This document shows positions 1 to 6,120 of a stretch of DNA of 10,139 nt, piece after piece. This DNA is from Clostridiales bacterium. Its GTDB lineage: Bacteria; Bacillota; Clostridia; Tissierellales; Dethiosulfatibacteraceae. The stretch lies in assembly GCA_003446975.1 (NCBI GenBank), contig DMAP01000306.1:1-10139 (forward strand), written 5' to 3'. The position numbers were made by a program, and so were the translations under genes. The notes under the pieces are model-generated. The model made no database searches, was not told the DNA's origin, and worked only from the letters and a program-made list of their open reading frames with translations. How positions within the stretch are numbered: the stretch's first letter is position 1; every line of letters starts with the position of its first letter.

Positions 1-755
1 CATTCAAGGGATATATCCATGATGTTGGAGGCCCAACGGCCAATTTCAGGAAAAAGTCATGTGCCAAACAGGAAAAATACGGCGTCTGCAAGGATAAGCA
101 ATGCCTGTTTCCTGAAATATGCAACCAATTGGTCGTTGACCACAAGGAATATCTGGATATCTTGAAGAACCTGAGACAGATAAAAGGCGTGAAAAAGGTA
201 TTTGTCCGATCAGGCGTAAGGTATGATTATGTGCTCCATGACAAAGACAACAGTTTTTTAGAAGCATTATGCCGGCATCATGTCAGCGGGCAATTGAGAC
301 TGGCTCCCGAGCATGTGTCGGATAGGGTTTTGCGTTACATGGGCAAACCGAAATTCAAAGTCTATGTTGATTTTGTCGAAAAGTTTGATCAAATGAACAA
401 AAAACTTGATAAAGACCAATACATCGTTCCATATTTTATTTCATCCCACCCAGGATCCACTTTGGAAGATGCCATAGCGCTAGCGGAATATATCAGAGAG
501 ACAGGTCATTCTCCCGAACAGGTACAGGATTTCTATCCAACGCCAGGGACATTGTCGACTTGCATGTACTACACGGAAATCGATCCCTTGACCATGGAAT
601 CGGTTTACATCCCCAACTCCTTTGAAGAAAAGAGAATGCAGCGGGCGCTGTTGCAGTTTAACAGAAAAGAAAACTATGGTCTTGTCAAAAAAGCGTTGAT
701 CAAGGCAGGAAGGGAAGACTTGATTGGAAGTGGCAAGAAGGCTCTCATCAAATGA
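1..755 (+). CDS. ygiQ: YgiQ-family radical SAM protein, C-terminal part (5' end outside window)
   Basis: The frame is open from the left edge (first full codon at 3) to TGA at 753-755, giving 250 residues. It begins with FKGYIHDVGGPTANF, followed by a cysteine-containing stretch (C20, C29, C35, C41 of the visible part) and then VRSGVRYDYV, RLAPEHVS and YFISSHPGSTLEDA. These are the conserved central and C-terminal blocks of the YgiQ (UPF0313) radical SAM family. The CxxxCxxC motif that would bind the SAM [4Fe-4S] cluster must lie upstream of the window, so this is roughly the last 40% of a protein usually 600-750 residues long. The biochemical role of the family is not established, so only the family call is firm. 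An internal TTG at 129 is not the start, because conserved family sequence continues upstream of it. No strong terminator follows the gene. Confidence 0.93.
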   Translation, partial: FKGYIHDVGGPTANFRKKSCAKQEKYGVCKDKQCLFPEICNQLVVDHKEYLDILKNLRQIKGVKKVFVRSGVRYDYVLHDKDNSFLEALCRHHVSGQLRLAPEHVSDRVLRYMGKPKFKVYVDFVEKFDQMNKKLDKDQYIVPYFISSHPGSTLEDAIALAEYIRETGHSPEQVQDFYPTPGTLSTCMYYTEIDPLTMESVYIPNSFEEKRMQRALLQFNRKENYGLVKKALIKAGREDLIGSGKKALIK

Positions 756-762
756 ACTTAAC

Positions 763-777
763 TTAATAAATTATTAA
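763..777. promoter_or_regulatory. AT-only dyad upstream of capA-like gene
   Basis: TTAATAA-A-TTATTAA is a perfect 7-1-7 inverted repeat made only of A and T. It lies just after the ygiQ stop and about 22 bp upstream of the putative -35 element of the next gene. It could be an operator or an UP-like element. Because it is pure A/T in an AT-rich gap, chance occurrence is quite possible. Confidence 0.25.
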
Positions 778-789
778 TATTTCATCTAT

Positions 790-803
790 TGCAAAAAATT
801 GCA
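790..803. promoter_or_regulatory. TGCAA-N4-TTGCA dyad, possible activator-binding site upstream of capA-like gene
   Basis: The sequence TGCAA-AAAA-TTGCA is a perfect 5-4-5 inverted repeat. It has the same arms and spacer length as the dyad at 5931-5944 upstream of the sigma-54 promoter, and nearly the same as the one at 5974-5987. Its right arm overlaps a possible -35 hexamer (TTGCAT, 799-804). No GG lies at the right distance to make the TTGCA part of a sigma-54 promoter. I infer that the sigma-54 activator encoded at 4218-5930 may bind here, perhaps as an autoregulatory repressor site, but nothing in the sequence proves which protein binds. Confidence 0.45.
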
Positions 804-828
804 TAATGCTATAGTATTTTACTATAAC
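799..828 (+). promoter_or_regulatory. Putative sigma-70/sigma-A promoter for the capA-cdaA-cdaR-activator genes
   Basis: TTGCAT (799-804) and TATAAC (823-828) are separated by 18 bp and fit a vegetative promoter with a modest -35 and a good -10. A start near 835 would leave a short leader before the ATG at 861. An alternative -10, TATAGT at 810-815, has no -35 at proper spacing. Both dyads at 790-803 and 810-826 overlap the promoter, which suggests regulation. Confidence 0.4.
810..826. promoter_or_regulatory. AT-rich dyad overlapping the putative -10 element
   Basis: TATAGTA-TTT-TACTATA is a perfect 7-3-7 inverted repeat whose right arm covers most of the -10 hexamer at 823-828. An operator at this position would be expected to repress. 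It is too AT-rich to be a convincing terminator for ygiQ. No known regulator is recognised. Confidence 0.35.
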
Positions 829-860
829 ATGACAGCTATGATCATTGGGAGAAGAGTGCT

Positions 861-2123
861 ATGAGAAAACGAAAAAAGAAAAAAATTAACCTGATTATTG
901 TATTGTTGATTGTGATTGTTGCTGGAGCAGTCTACACATCCAATCATTTCAATCTTTTTCCTCAAGGAGAGGAAGGACCGACCAGTGGACAAGAGACAAC
1001 CAAGCCAACTGACAACACCACTGAAACAACTGAAGCTGGACAAGATGACGAACCTAGGGTTGAAAGGCTTACCCTTGCAGCCGTTGGAGACATCATATAC
1101 CATATGAGCCAAATTCACAGTGCCTATAACGCGTCTGATGGGACCTATGATTTCAAGCCATACTTTGAATTGATCAAACCGATTATTGAATCAGCAGATA
1201 TAGCAATAGCAAACTATGAGGGAACAACAGCCGGCACCAGCGTCGAGCCCTACATGGCCTACCCCAGATTCAATGCGCCGGACGAAACGCTTGATGCGAT
1301 GCTATATGCGGGGTTTGATGTGATATCAACCATCAACAACCACACATTGGATATGAGAAAACACGGCCTTTTGAGGACCTTGGAGCAATTGCACGAGCGA
1401 GGTTTCAAAACGGTTGGCACCTACGCTGAAAAGCCCGAAACCAGGGTGCTTTTTGTCGAGGAGAAGGATATCCGGTTGGCATTTATCGCCTACACATTCG
1501 GATTCAATGGCATGGATGTGACGCTGACAGCCCAGGAGCTGGATCATATGACTAACTTTATCGACAGAGATCGGATTCTGAAGGATATAGAGGATTCCAT
1601 TGCTGGAGAAGCGGATATGATCATTGCCATCATGCACTGGGGAAATGAGTATCAGCGCAATCCTTCAACCGAGCAACGGGAGCTGGCGGATTTTATGTTT
1701 TCAAATGGAGTCGATATCATTCTCGGCAGCCATCCTCATGTGATACAAGATGCAGAGACTGTCCAATATGATGGCGATACAAAATTTGTCATTTATTCCA
1801 TGGGCAATTTCATATCCAATCAAAGACAGGAAAGCCTGGATCATGAGTACCCGAATCTGGACAATTTCTATACTGAAGATGGTGTTATTGTCAATATCGA
1901 AATAGAGAAGGATTTTGAAAGCAATAAGACAGTCATCAAGGATATTTCATTTATCCCAACATGGGTGAATCGATACAAACAACCACCGCTATATCATTAT
2001 GATGTTATTCCGGTTGAATACTATCTTGAAGGAAATCCCTTGGGATTGGACGACCATACGCTGTCGAGGATGGAACGTTCTTATAGGGACACCATGATAA
2101 AATTCAACGTGGATCTAAATTAA
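861..2123 (+). CDS. CapA-family (PGA_cap) metallophosphatase-like protein, membrane-anchored
   Basis: This 420-residue protein starts at ATG 861, with a GGGAGAAGAG ribosome binding site just upstream. A very basic N-terminus (MRKRKKKK) precedes one hydrophobic segment (about 10-25), then a low-complexity Thr/Glu/Gly linker (about 36-65), so the main domain should sit outside the membrane. That domain (about 68-390) carries the CapA/PGA_cap signatures of the calcineurin-like phosphoesterase fold: VGDI (75-78), NYEG (118-121), NNH (159-161), HWGNEY (259-264), GSHPHV (289-294) and SMGNF (313-317). The Asp, Asn and His residues are the expected metal ligands. Founding members act in poly-gamma-glutamate capsule synthesis or anchoring, but many clostridial members stand alone with no capB or capC, as here, and their substrate is unknown. 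I therefore do not assign capA as a function. It heads the cluster with cdaA 18 bp downstream. Confidence 0.88.
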   Translation: MRKRKKKKINLIIVLLIVIVAGAVYTSNHFNLFPQGEEGPTSGQETTKPTDNTTETTEAGQDDEPRVERLTLAAVGDIIYHMSQIHSAYNASDGTYDFKPYFELIKPIIESADIAIANYEGTTAGTSVEPYMAYPRFNAPDETLDAMLYAGFDVISTINNHTLDMRKHGLLRTLEQLHERGFKTVGTYAEKPETRVLFVEEKDIRLAFIAYTFGFNGMDVTLTAQELDHMTNFIDRDRILKDIEDSIAGEADMIIAIMHWGNEYQRNPSTEQRELADFMFSNGVDIILGSHPHVIQDAETVQYDGDTKFVIYSMGNFISNQRQESLDHEYPNLDNFYTEDGVIVNIEIEKDFESNKTVIKDISFIPTWVNRYKQPPLYHYDVIPVEYYLEGNPLGLDDHTLSRMERSYRDTMIKFNVDLN

Positions 2124-2126
2124 AAT

Positions 2127-2134
2127 AAGGGGGG
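2127..2134 (+). promoter_or_regulatory. Ribosome binding site deciding the TTG start of cdaA
   Basis: AAGGGGGG lies 7 nt before TTG 2142. The only nearby ATG, at 2149, is out of frame, so the TTG is the start best supported by spacing. It also gives the full-length first membrane segment. Confidence 0.7.
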
Positions 2135-2141
2135 TGCAAGG

Positions 2142-2966
2142 TTGGAGTATGTAAAAACGTTAGCAACCAATTTAAGACTTAGGGACTTCATTGATATTGC
2201 AATAGTTGCCTTTGCTTACTACAAGCTGTACATGATTATCAGGGAAACCAGGGCGAAACAACTTCTTAAAGGCATTATGTTTATCGTTATCATTTCCGCA
2301 TTAGCCAGCACAATGAAGCTATTTACGTTGAGTTGGATTCTTACCAACACCTTGCAGGTGGGATTAATCGCACTTATCATTGTTTTTCAGCCTGAGCTTA
2401 GAAAAGCTCTGGAATATATTGGCAGAACGACTTTTTTGTCGTTCAATTTATTTGAGAGTGATGAGAAAAAAAACGAAGAAACAATCAATGCTATCACCAC
2501 AGCCTGTTCCGCACTCTCTAACCAACGAATAGGCGCACTGATTGTGTTTGAATTGAGAACTGGATTAAGCGATTTCATTGAATCGGGGATTGTGATTGAC
2601 GCTGATATATCCAGTAGCCTACTAATCAATATTTTTATTCCCAACACACCACTTCATGATGGAGCGGTCATCATAAAGGACTATCGCGTAAAGGCGGCCA
2701 GTTGTTTTCTTCCTCTGACTGACAACTCCCATTTGAGCCAGGACATCGGAACGAGACACAGAGCTGCCATTGGCGTTACCGAAAGGTCTGATGCCATTGC
2801 GATCATCGTATCGGAGGAAACAGGTCACTTGTCTTATGCACTTGAAGGCAGGCTATATAGGAATATTGAAGTAAAAGAGCTGAAACAACTGTTAAAGAAT
2901 GTTTACAAGCACGAAGAGAAGCATTCACTTTTAGAAAGATGGTGGCATAAAGATGTTAAAAAGTAA
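2142..2966 (+). CDS. cdaA: CdaA-type membrane diadenylate cyclase
   Basis: This protein makes the second messenger c-di-AMP from two ATP. Its 274 residues match the usual CdaA length and layout. Three N-terminal membrane segments (about 13-33, 41-60 and 63-83) end in the family block VFQPELRKALEYIGR (81-95). A short linker leads to the cytoplasmic DAC domain (about 112-235). Both catalytic signatures are intact: DGA at 173-175 (within LHDGAVII) and RHR at 205-207 (within GTRHRAAIG). The start is TTG, supported by a strong AAGGGGGG site. The gene overlaps cdaR by 14 bp, so the two are almost certainly translated together. In many Firmicutes CdaA is regulated by CdaR and GlmM and affects potassium, osmolyte and cell-wall homeostasis. 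An intact active site argues that this copy is functional. Confidence 0.97.
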   Translation: MEYVKTLATNLRLRDFIDIAIVAFAYYKLYMIIRETRAKQLLKGIMFIVIISALASTMKLFTLSWILTNTLQVGLIALIIVFQPELRKALEYIGRTTFLSFNLFESDEKKNEETINAITTACSALSNQRIGALIVFELRTGLSDFIESGIVIDADISSSLLINIFIPNTPLHDGAVIIKDYRVKAASCFLPLTDNSHLSQDIGTRHRAAIGVTERSDAIAIIVSEETGHLSYALEGRLYRNIEVKELKQLLKNVYKHEEKHSLLERWWHKDVKK

Positions 2967-4188
2967 AGATAAGATTATCATACAGATATTATGCATTCTG
3001 GCTGCTTTGGCCACATGGCTATTTGTTGTCAATGAGGTCAATCCCATCACTGGAAAGGACGTAGCATCTATCCCGATCATAGTAAGAAACGCTGAGGCCC
3101 TTGAAGAACTGGGTTTGGTTGTGGCTGGCATAGATATTTCTGAGATTAGGGTTACCGTTGAAGGCTACAGAAATGACATATTGAACATAACCCGTAATGA
3201 CATCAATGCCTATATTGACGTCAAGGGCTATAAGGAAGGACTTAGTAGAATACCTGTCGAGCTCGAACTGCCCGATGGTGTCAATATCGTCGATTTCTCA
3301 CCGAAGCAAGTCTTATGTGAATTGGAAGCCATTGTTAACAGAACGATAGATTTGACAGTTGAAATTGATGGATTGGTGGAGGATGGCTATTATATTGGCA
3401 GATCAGTATCCAGCGTCAATTCTGTCATTATACGTGGACCAAGAAGCGTCGTTAATTCTGCGGCTAAAGCAGTTGCCCTGTTTAATGTCAATGATGCCAA
3501 CGATAGCTTGGAAAAGAGAATACCCATCGATGTTTACAGTGACAAGGGATTGGAGTTGGACGTTCGAATAACGCCGGAAATAGCTGAAATAACAGTGCCT
3601 ATTTATCCCACAAAACGAGTGGAGGTATCTGTTCCATTGGCTATCGCGCCAAGAGAAGGGTATGAGGTGACAACCGTAACCATAGAACCCAAAGATATCC
3701 TAATCGCGGCGGAACCAAATGCCTTGGCTAATATAGAACATCTGCTGACTGAGGTGGTGACTTATGAAGATGTTACAAACACCATATATGAAACGGTTAG
3801 CATTGTCCCGGGAAATTTCATTCTTGTTGAAAATGTCAACCCTGTTGTAACAATTAGTATTGAAAGAATTATATCAAAGGTATTGATCTTCAATCTATCA
3901 GAAATTGAGTTTGTCAATACTCCTGAAGGCTATACAGTGTCTGCAACCGCTGAGGATCAACCGATTCAGGTACAGGTGACCGGTCTATCAAGCTTTATTG
4001 AGGCCGTTGTAAAGGAAGACATCAAGTTGAAAGCCGATGTTGGAATGCTGGAAGGCGATTCGGGATTGATTCCGATTTATTTTGAGTCTGACAAAACTTT
4101 CAGAGATGTCACCATTGAATTTGAAAACATGGAAGTTATGCTGACAGAAACAGCACCATCAACAGAGGATACGGATGATACAAACTGA
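2953..4188 (+). CDS. cdaR: CdaR (YbbR-domain) regulator of diadenylate cyclase
   Basis: This 411-residue protein has one N-terminal membrane anchor (about 8-26), followed by an extracytoplasmic beta-rich region. That region divides into about four YbbR-like repeats (roughly 40-125, 130-215, 218-305 and 308-395). Repeat-type phrases visible include ISEIRVTVEGYRNDI, VNSVIIRGPRSVVNSA and IEPKDILIAAEPNALANI. A short acidic, Thr-rich tail ends it. YbbR proteins encoded next to cdaA bind and modulate CdaA; whether the effect is activating or inhibiting differs between species. The ATG at 2953 lies inside the end of cdaA. In most Firmicutes glmM follows, but here the next gene is a sigma-54 activator 29 bp away. 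The reading frame is intact with all repeats present. Confidence 0.93.
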   Translation: MLKSKDKIIIQILCILAALATWLFVVNEVNPITGKDVASIPIIVRNAEALEELGLVVAGIDISEIRVTVEGYRNDILNITRNDINAYIDVKGYKEGLSRIPVELELPDGVNIVDFSPKQVLCELEAIVNRTIDLTVEIDGLVEDGYYIGRSVSSVNSVIIRGPRSVVNSAAKAVALFNVNDANDSLEKRIPIDVYSDKGLELDVRITPEIAEITVPIYPTKRVEVSVPLAIAPREGYEVTTVTIEPKDILIAAEPNALANIEHLLTEVVTYEDVTNTIYETVSIVPGNFILVENVNPVVTISIERIISKVLIFNLSEIEFVNTPEGYTVSATAEDQPIQVQVTGLSSFIEAVVKEDIKLKADVGMLEGDSGLIPIYFESDKTFRDVTIEFENMEVMLTETAPSTEDTDDTN

Positions 4189-4203
4189 AATGATTCGAAT
4201 CGC

Positions 4204-4210
4204 AGGGAGG
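4204..4210 (+). promoter_or_regulatory. Ribosome binding site deciding the TTG start of the sigma-54 activator
   Basis: AGGGAGG sits 7 nt before TTG 4218, and no in-frame ATG lies nearby at proper spacing. The TTG start gives a protein that begins directly with the first PAS domain. Confidence 0.7.
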
Positions 4211-4217
4211 TTGTGAC

Positions 4218-5930
4218 TTGAGAAAAGAGCTGGAGATTTTCCTAACTTCAACCAATGATGGGGTTATAGCCATTGACGCCAATTGCATCATAACACTCTA
4301 TAATAAACAAGCTGAGTTGCTGATAGGCATTCCAAAAGAAGTTGCGTTGGGAAAAAACGTAAAGGATGTTGTCATGAACACCAGACTGCCATATGTGCTC
4401 GAAACAGGAGAACATGAGTTGGAGTGGCATCAACAGCTAAGGGACTTTGAAATCATAACCAGCAGGATTCCAATAAAAGATTCAACCGGCAAAACCATAG
4501 GTGCGATGGCTGTCTTCAGAAATGTGACAGACACCTATAACCTGGACAAGCAATTGTCCTCTCTCAATGGATACAAGAGTCTGCTGCAGGCTGTTTTTGC
4601 AGCCGTTCAGGATGCCATAAGCGTTGTGGATGAAAATGGCAATCATATCATGGTCAATCCGGCATATACTAGAATTACAGGCATAACTGCCGATGAGATA
4701 TATGGCAAACCGGCAGGCTACGATATCGAAGAAGGCGAAAGCATCCATCTTAAGATTTTGAGCACTAAAAGACCTGTGGGTAACACTAAAATGGTCATTA
4801 AGCCGAGTGGCAAAATGGTCATTGCAAGAGGTGCGCCCATGCTGGTGGGAGACCAGGTGAAAGGCAGTGTTGTTATCTTGCATGATATCAGCGAGATTAA
4901 GCAGCTGACTGAAAAACTGCTTGAAGCGCAAAAAAGAATAAGGGAATTGTCAGCTAGATACACCCTTGAAGATATCGTTGGCGACAGCAAAATTATACAG
5001 CAGGCAAAACAGCAGCTGATCAAGGCCTCAAATGTACCGGCTTCGGTTATTCTCAAAGGGGAAAGCGGGACGGGAAAAGAACTGTTTGCCCACGCCATAC
5101 ACAATGAAAGCAGCAGAAAAAACGAGCAGTTCATTAGAGTCAATTGTGCAGCCATACCTGAAACGCTTCTGGAGAGCGAACTTTTCGGATATGATGAGGG
5201 AGCCTTTACAGGTGCAAAGAAGGGTGGGAAGAAGGGTCTTTTTGAAGAAGCCAACAATGGCACCATTTTCTTGGATGAAATATCTGAGGTTAGCAACAGT
5301 ACACAGGTTAAATTGCTAAGGGTCCTTCAAGAGAAAGAGATTACCAGAGTGGGCGGCGTCACCCCGATACATGTCAACGTCAGGGTTATTTCCGCCACCA
5401 ATGTCAATCTTAAGGAAAGGGTTGACAGTGGGAGTTTCAGAGATGATCTGTATTATAGACTGAACGTTTTTCCAATTGACATACCACCTCTGAGAGATAG
5501 GATTGAGGATGTAGATGCCCTGGTAAAAAGATTTATAGAGAAATTGGACACAGAGTATGGCAGAAATGTCACTGCCATCTCAGAGGAAGCCATCAAGGAA
5601 TTAAAACAATATAGTTGGCCAGGAAATGTGAGAGAGTTGGAGAACGTAATCGGTAGAGCCATGATCAACATGAACATCAATGAAAAAACCATCAAAAAAG
5701 AGCATCTGCCAATATTGAATTATTCCGACAAGACAGATGCTGTCAGTCCGGTCGAGAAGCCGGACCTGGATGAAATCAGCAAGCTATCCGAAGTAACCGA
5801 TGAATTCGAGAAAAAATATATCAGCCAGGTTTATAACCTATGCGAGAAAAACAAGACAACAACCGCTAAAAGATTAGGCATCTCTATCAGAAATCTATAT
5901 TATAAGATGGAAAGACACAATATCAATTAA
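4218..5930 (+). CDS. Sigma-54-dependent transcriptional activator, PAS-PAS-AAA+-Fis (BkdR-like)
   Basis: This 570-residue enhancer-binding protein has two N-terminal PAS sensor domains (about 3-105 and 118-228), a short coiled linker (about 226-247), an AAA+ domain (about 250-490) and a Fis-type helix-turn-helix (about 535-565). Key AAA+ motifs are intact: Walker A GESGTGKE (281-288), the sigma-54-contacting GAFTGA loop (328-333), Walker B GTIFLDE (348-354), the arginine-finger region FRDDLYYRLN (407-416) and WPGNVREL (467-474). There is no receiver domain, so it probably senses a ligand through PAS rather than phosphorylation. It lies directly upstream of a perfect sigma-54 promoter with two matching dyads, so I infer that it activates the ptb-buk-vor operon, as BkdR does for ptb-buk-bkd in Bacillus subtilis. 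The signal is unknown; a branched-chain amino acid or oxoacid is a guess. The gene probably shares a transcript with cdaA-cdaR. Confidence 0.95.
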   Translation: MRKELEIFLTSTNDGVIAIDANCIITLYNKQAELLIGIPKEVALGKNVKDVVMNTRLPYVLETGEHELEWHQQLRDFEIITSRIPIKDSTGKTIGAMAVFRNVTDTYNLDKQLSSLNGYKSLLQAVFAAVQDAISVVDENGNHIMVNPAYTRITGITADEIYGKPAGYDIEEGESIHLKILSTKRPVGNTKMVIKPSGKMVIARGAPMLVGDQVKGSVVILHDISEIKQLTEKLLEAQKRIRELSARYTLEDIVGDSKIIQQAKQQLIKASNVPASVILKGESGTGKELFAHAIHNESSRKNEQFIRVNCAAIPETLLESELFGYDEGAFTGAKKGGKKGLFEEANNGTIFLDEISEVSNSTQVKLLRVLQEKEITRVGGVTPIHVNVRVISATNVNLKERVDSGSFRDDLYYRLNVFPIDIPPLRDRIEDVDALVKRFIEKLDTEYGRNVTAISEEAIKELKQYSWPGNVRELENVIGRAMINMNINEKTIKKEHLPILNYSDKTDAVSPVEKPDLDEISKLSEVTDEFEKKYISQVYNLCEKNKTTTAKRLGISIRNLYYKMERHNIN

Positions 5931-5944
5931 TGCAAGAAATTGCA
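5931..5944. promoter_or_regulatory. Upstream activating site 1 (TGCAA-N4-TTGCA) for the ptb operon
   Basis: TGCAA-GAAA-TTGCA is a perfect 5-4-5 inverted repeat starting immediately after the activator's stop codon. Its centre is about 158 bp upstream of the predicted sigma-54 transcription start, a normal enhancer distance. NtrC-type Fis domains also bind TGCA-armed dyads. I infer that the neighbouring activator binds here. Confidence 0.7.
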
Positions 5945-5973
5945 AAAACACAAAGAAAATGAAATAAATTGCA

Positions 5974-5987
5974 TGCCATAATTTGCA
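5974..5987. promoter_or_regulatory. Upstream activating site 2 (one mismatch) for the ptb operon
   Basis: TGCCA-TAAT-TTGCA has the same 5-4-5 layout as site 1, with one mismatch in the left arm. The centres are 43 bp apart, close to four helical turns, so two dimers would bind on the same DNA face. Its centre is about 115 bp upstream of the predicted start. Paired sites are typical for sigma-54 activators. Confidence 0.6.
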
Positions 5988-6023
5988 CAGAATAAGAAGT
6001 CGAATTGAATTTTTTTCAGGAGA

Positions 6024-6066
6024 AGAGTCGTTTCAATACATTGAAGCGGCTCTATTTGTTTTTCTA
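6024..6066 (+). terminator. Rho-independent terminator after the activator gene
   Basis: A 13-bp stem (6024-6036 with 6041-6053) contains two G-U pairs and has a TACA loop at 6037-6040. It is followed by a T-rich run (ATTTGTTTTTCTAT). It would end the upstream transcript before the sigma-54 promoter and so separate the two operons. It lies between the activator sites and the promoter, which does not prevent DNA looping. Confidence 0.82.
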
Positions 6067-6069
6067 TCT

Positions 6070-6085
6070 TGGCACGTAAATTGCT
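6070..6085 (+). promoter_or_regulatory. Sigma-54 (-24/-12) promoter of the ptb-buk-vor operon
   Basis: TGGCAC-GTAAA-TTGCT matches the sigma-54 consensus TGGCAC-N5-TTGCW at every defined position, with GG at 6071-6072 and GC at 6083-6084. The predicted start is near 6096, giving a leader of about 25 nt that contains the AAGGAG ribosome binding site (6106-6111) of ptb. A dedicated activator gene, two dyads and a terminator directly upstream all support it. Confidence 0.94.
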
Positions 6086-6120
6086 TGTTATTTAGTAGCA
6101 CGAAAAAGGAGAGGTGAGTA

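Noticed and set aside
129..755. TTG at 129 as the start of a short 208-residue protein
   Set aside because: The frame is open to the left edge and the upstream residues (GGPTANF and the cysteine cluster) are conserved YgiQ sequence, so the gene simply begins outside the window.
776..804. Sigma-54 promoter reading of the TTGCA at 799-803 upstream of the capA-like gene
   Set aside because: No GG lies at the required spacing upstream, so the -24 element is missing; a dyad operator explains the TTGCA better.
4192..4201. 10-bp palindrome GATTCGAATC between cdaR and the activator gene
   Set aside because: It is short and isolated, sits next to the ribosome binding site and has no partner elsewhere that I found; chance is the simplest explanation.
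4718..5296. Long minus-strand open frame (192 codons) opposite the sigma-54 activator
   Set aside because: It is fully antisense to a gene with intact AAA+ motifs, its translation is low-complexity Ser/Leu/Pro-rich, and no convincing ribosome binding site or family signature is visible.
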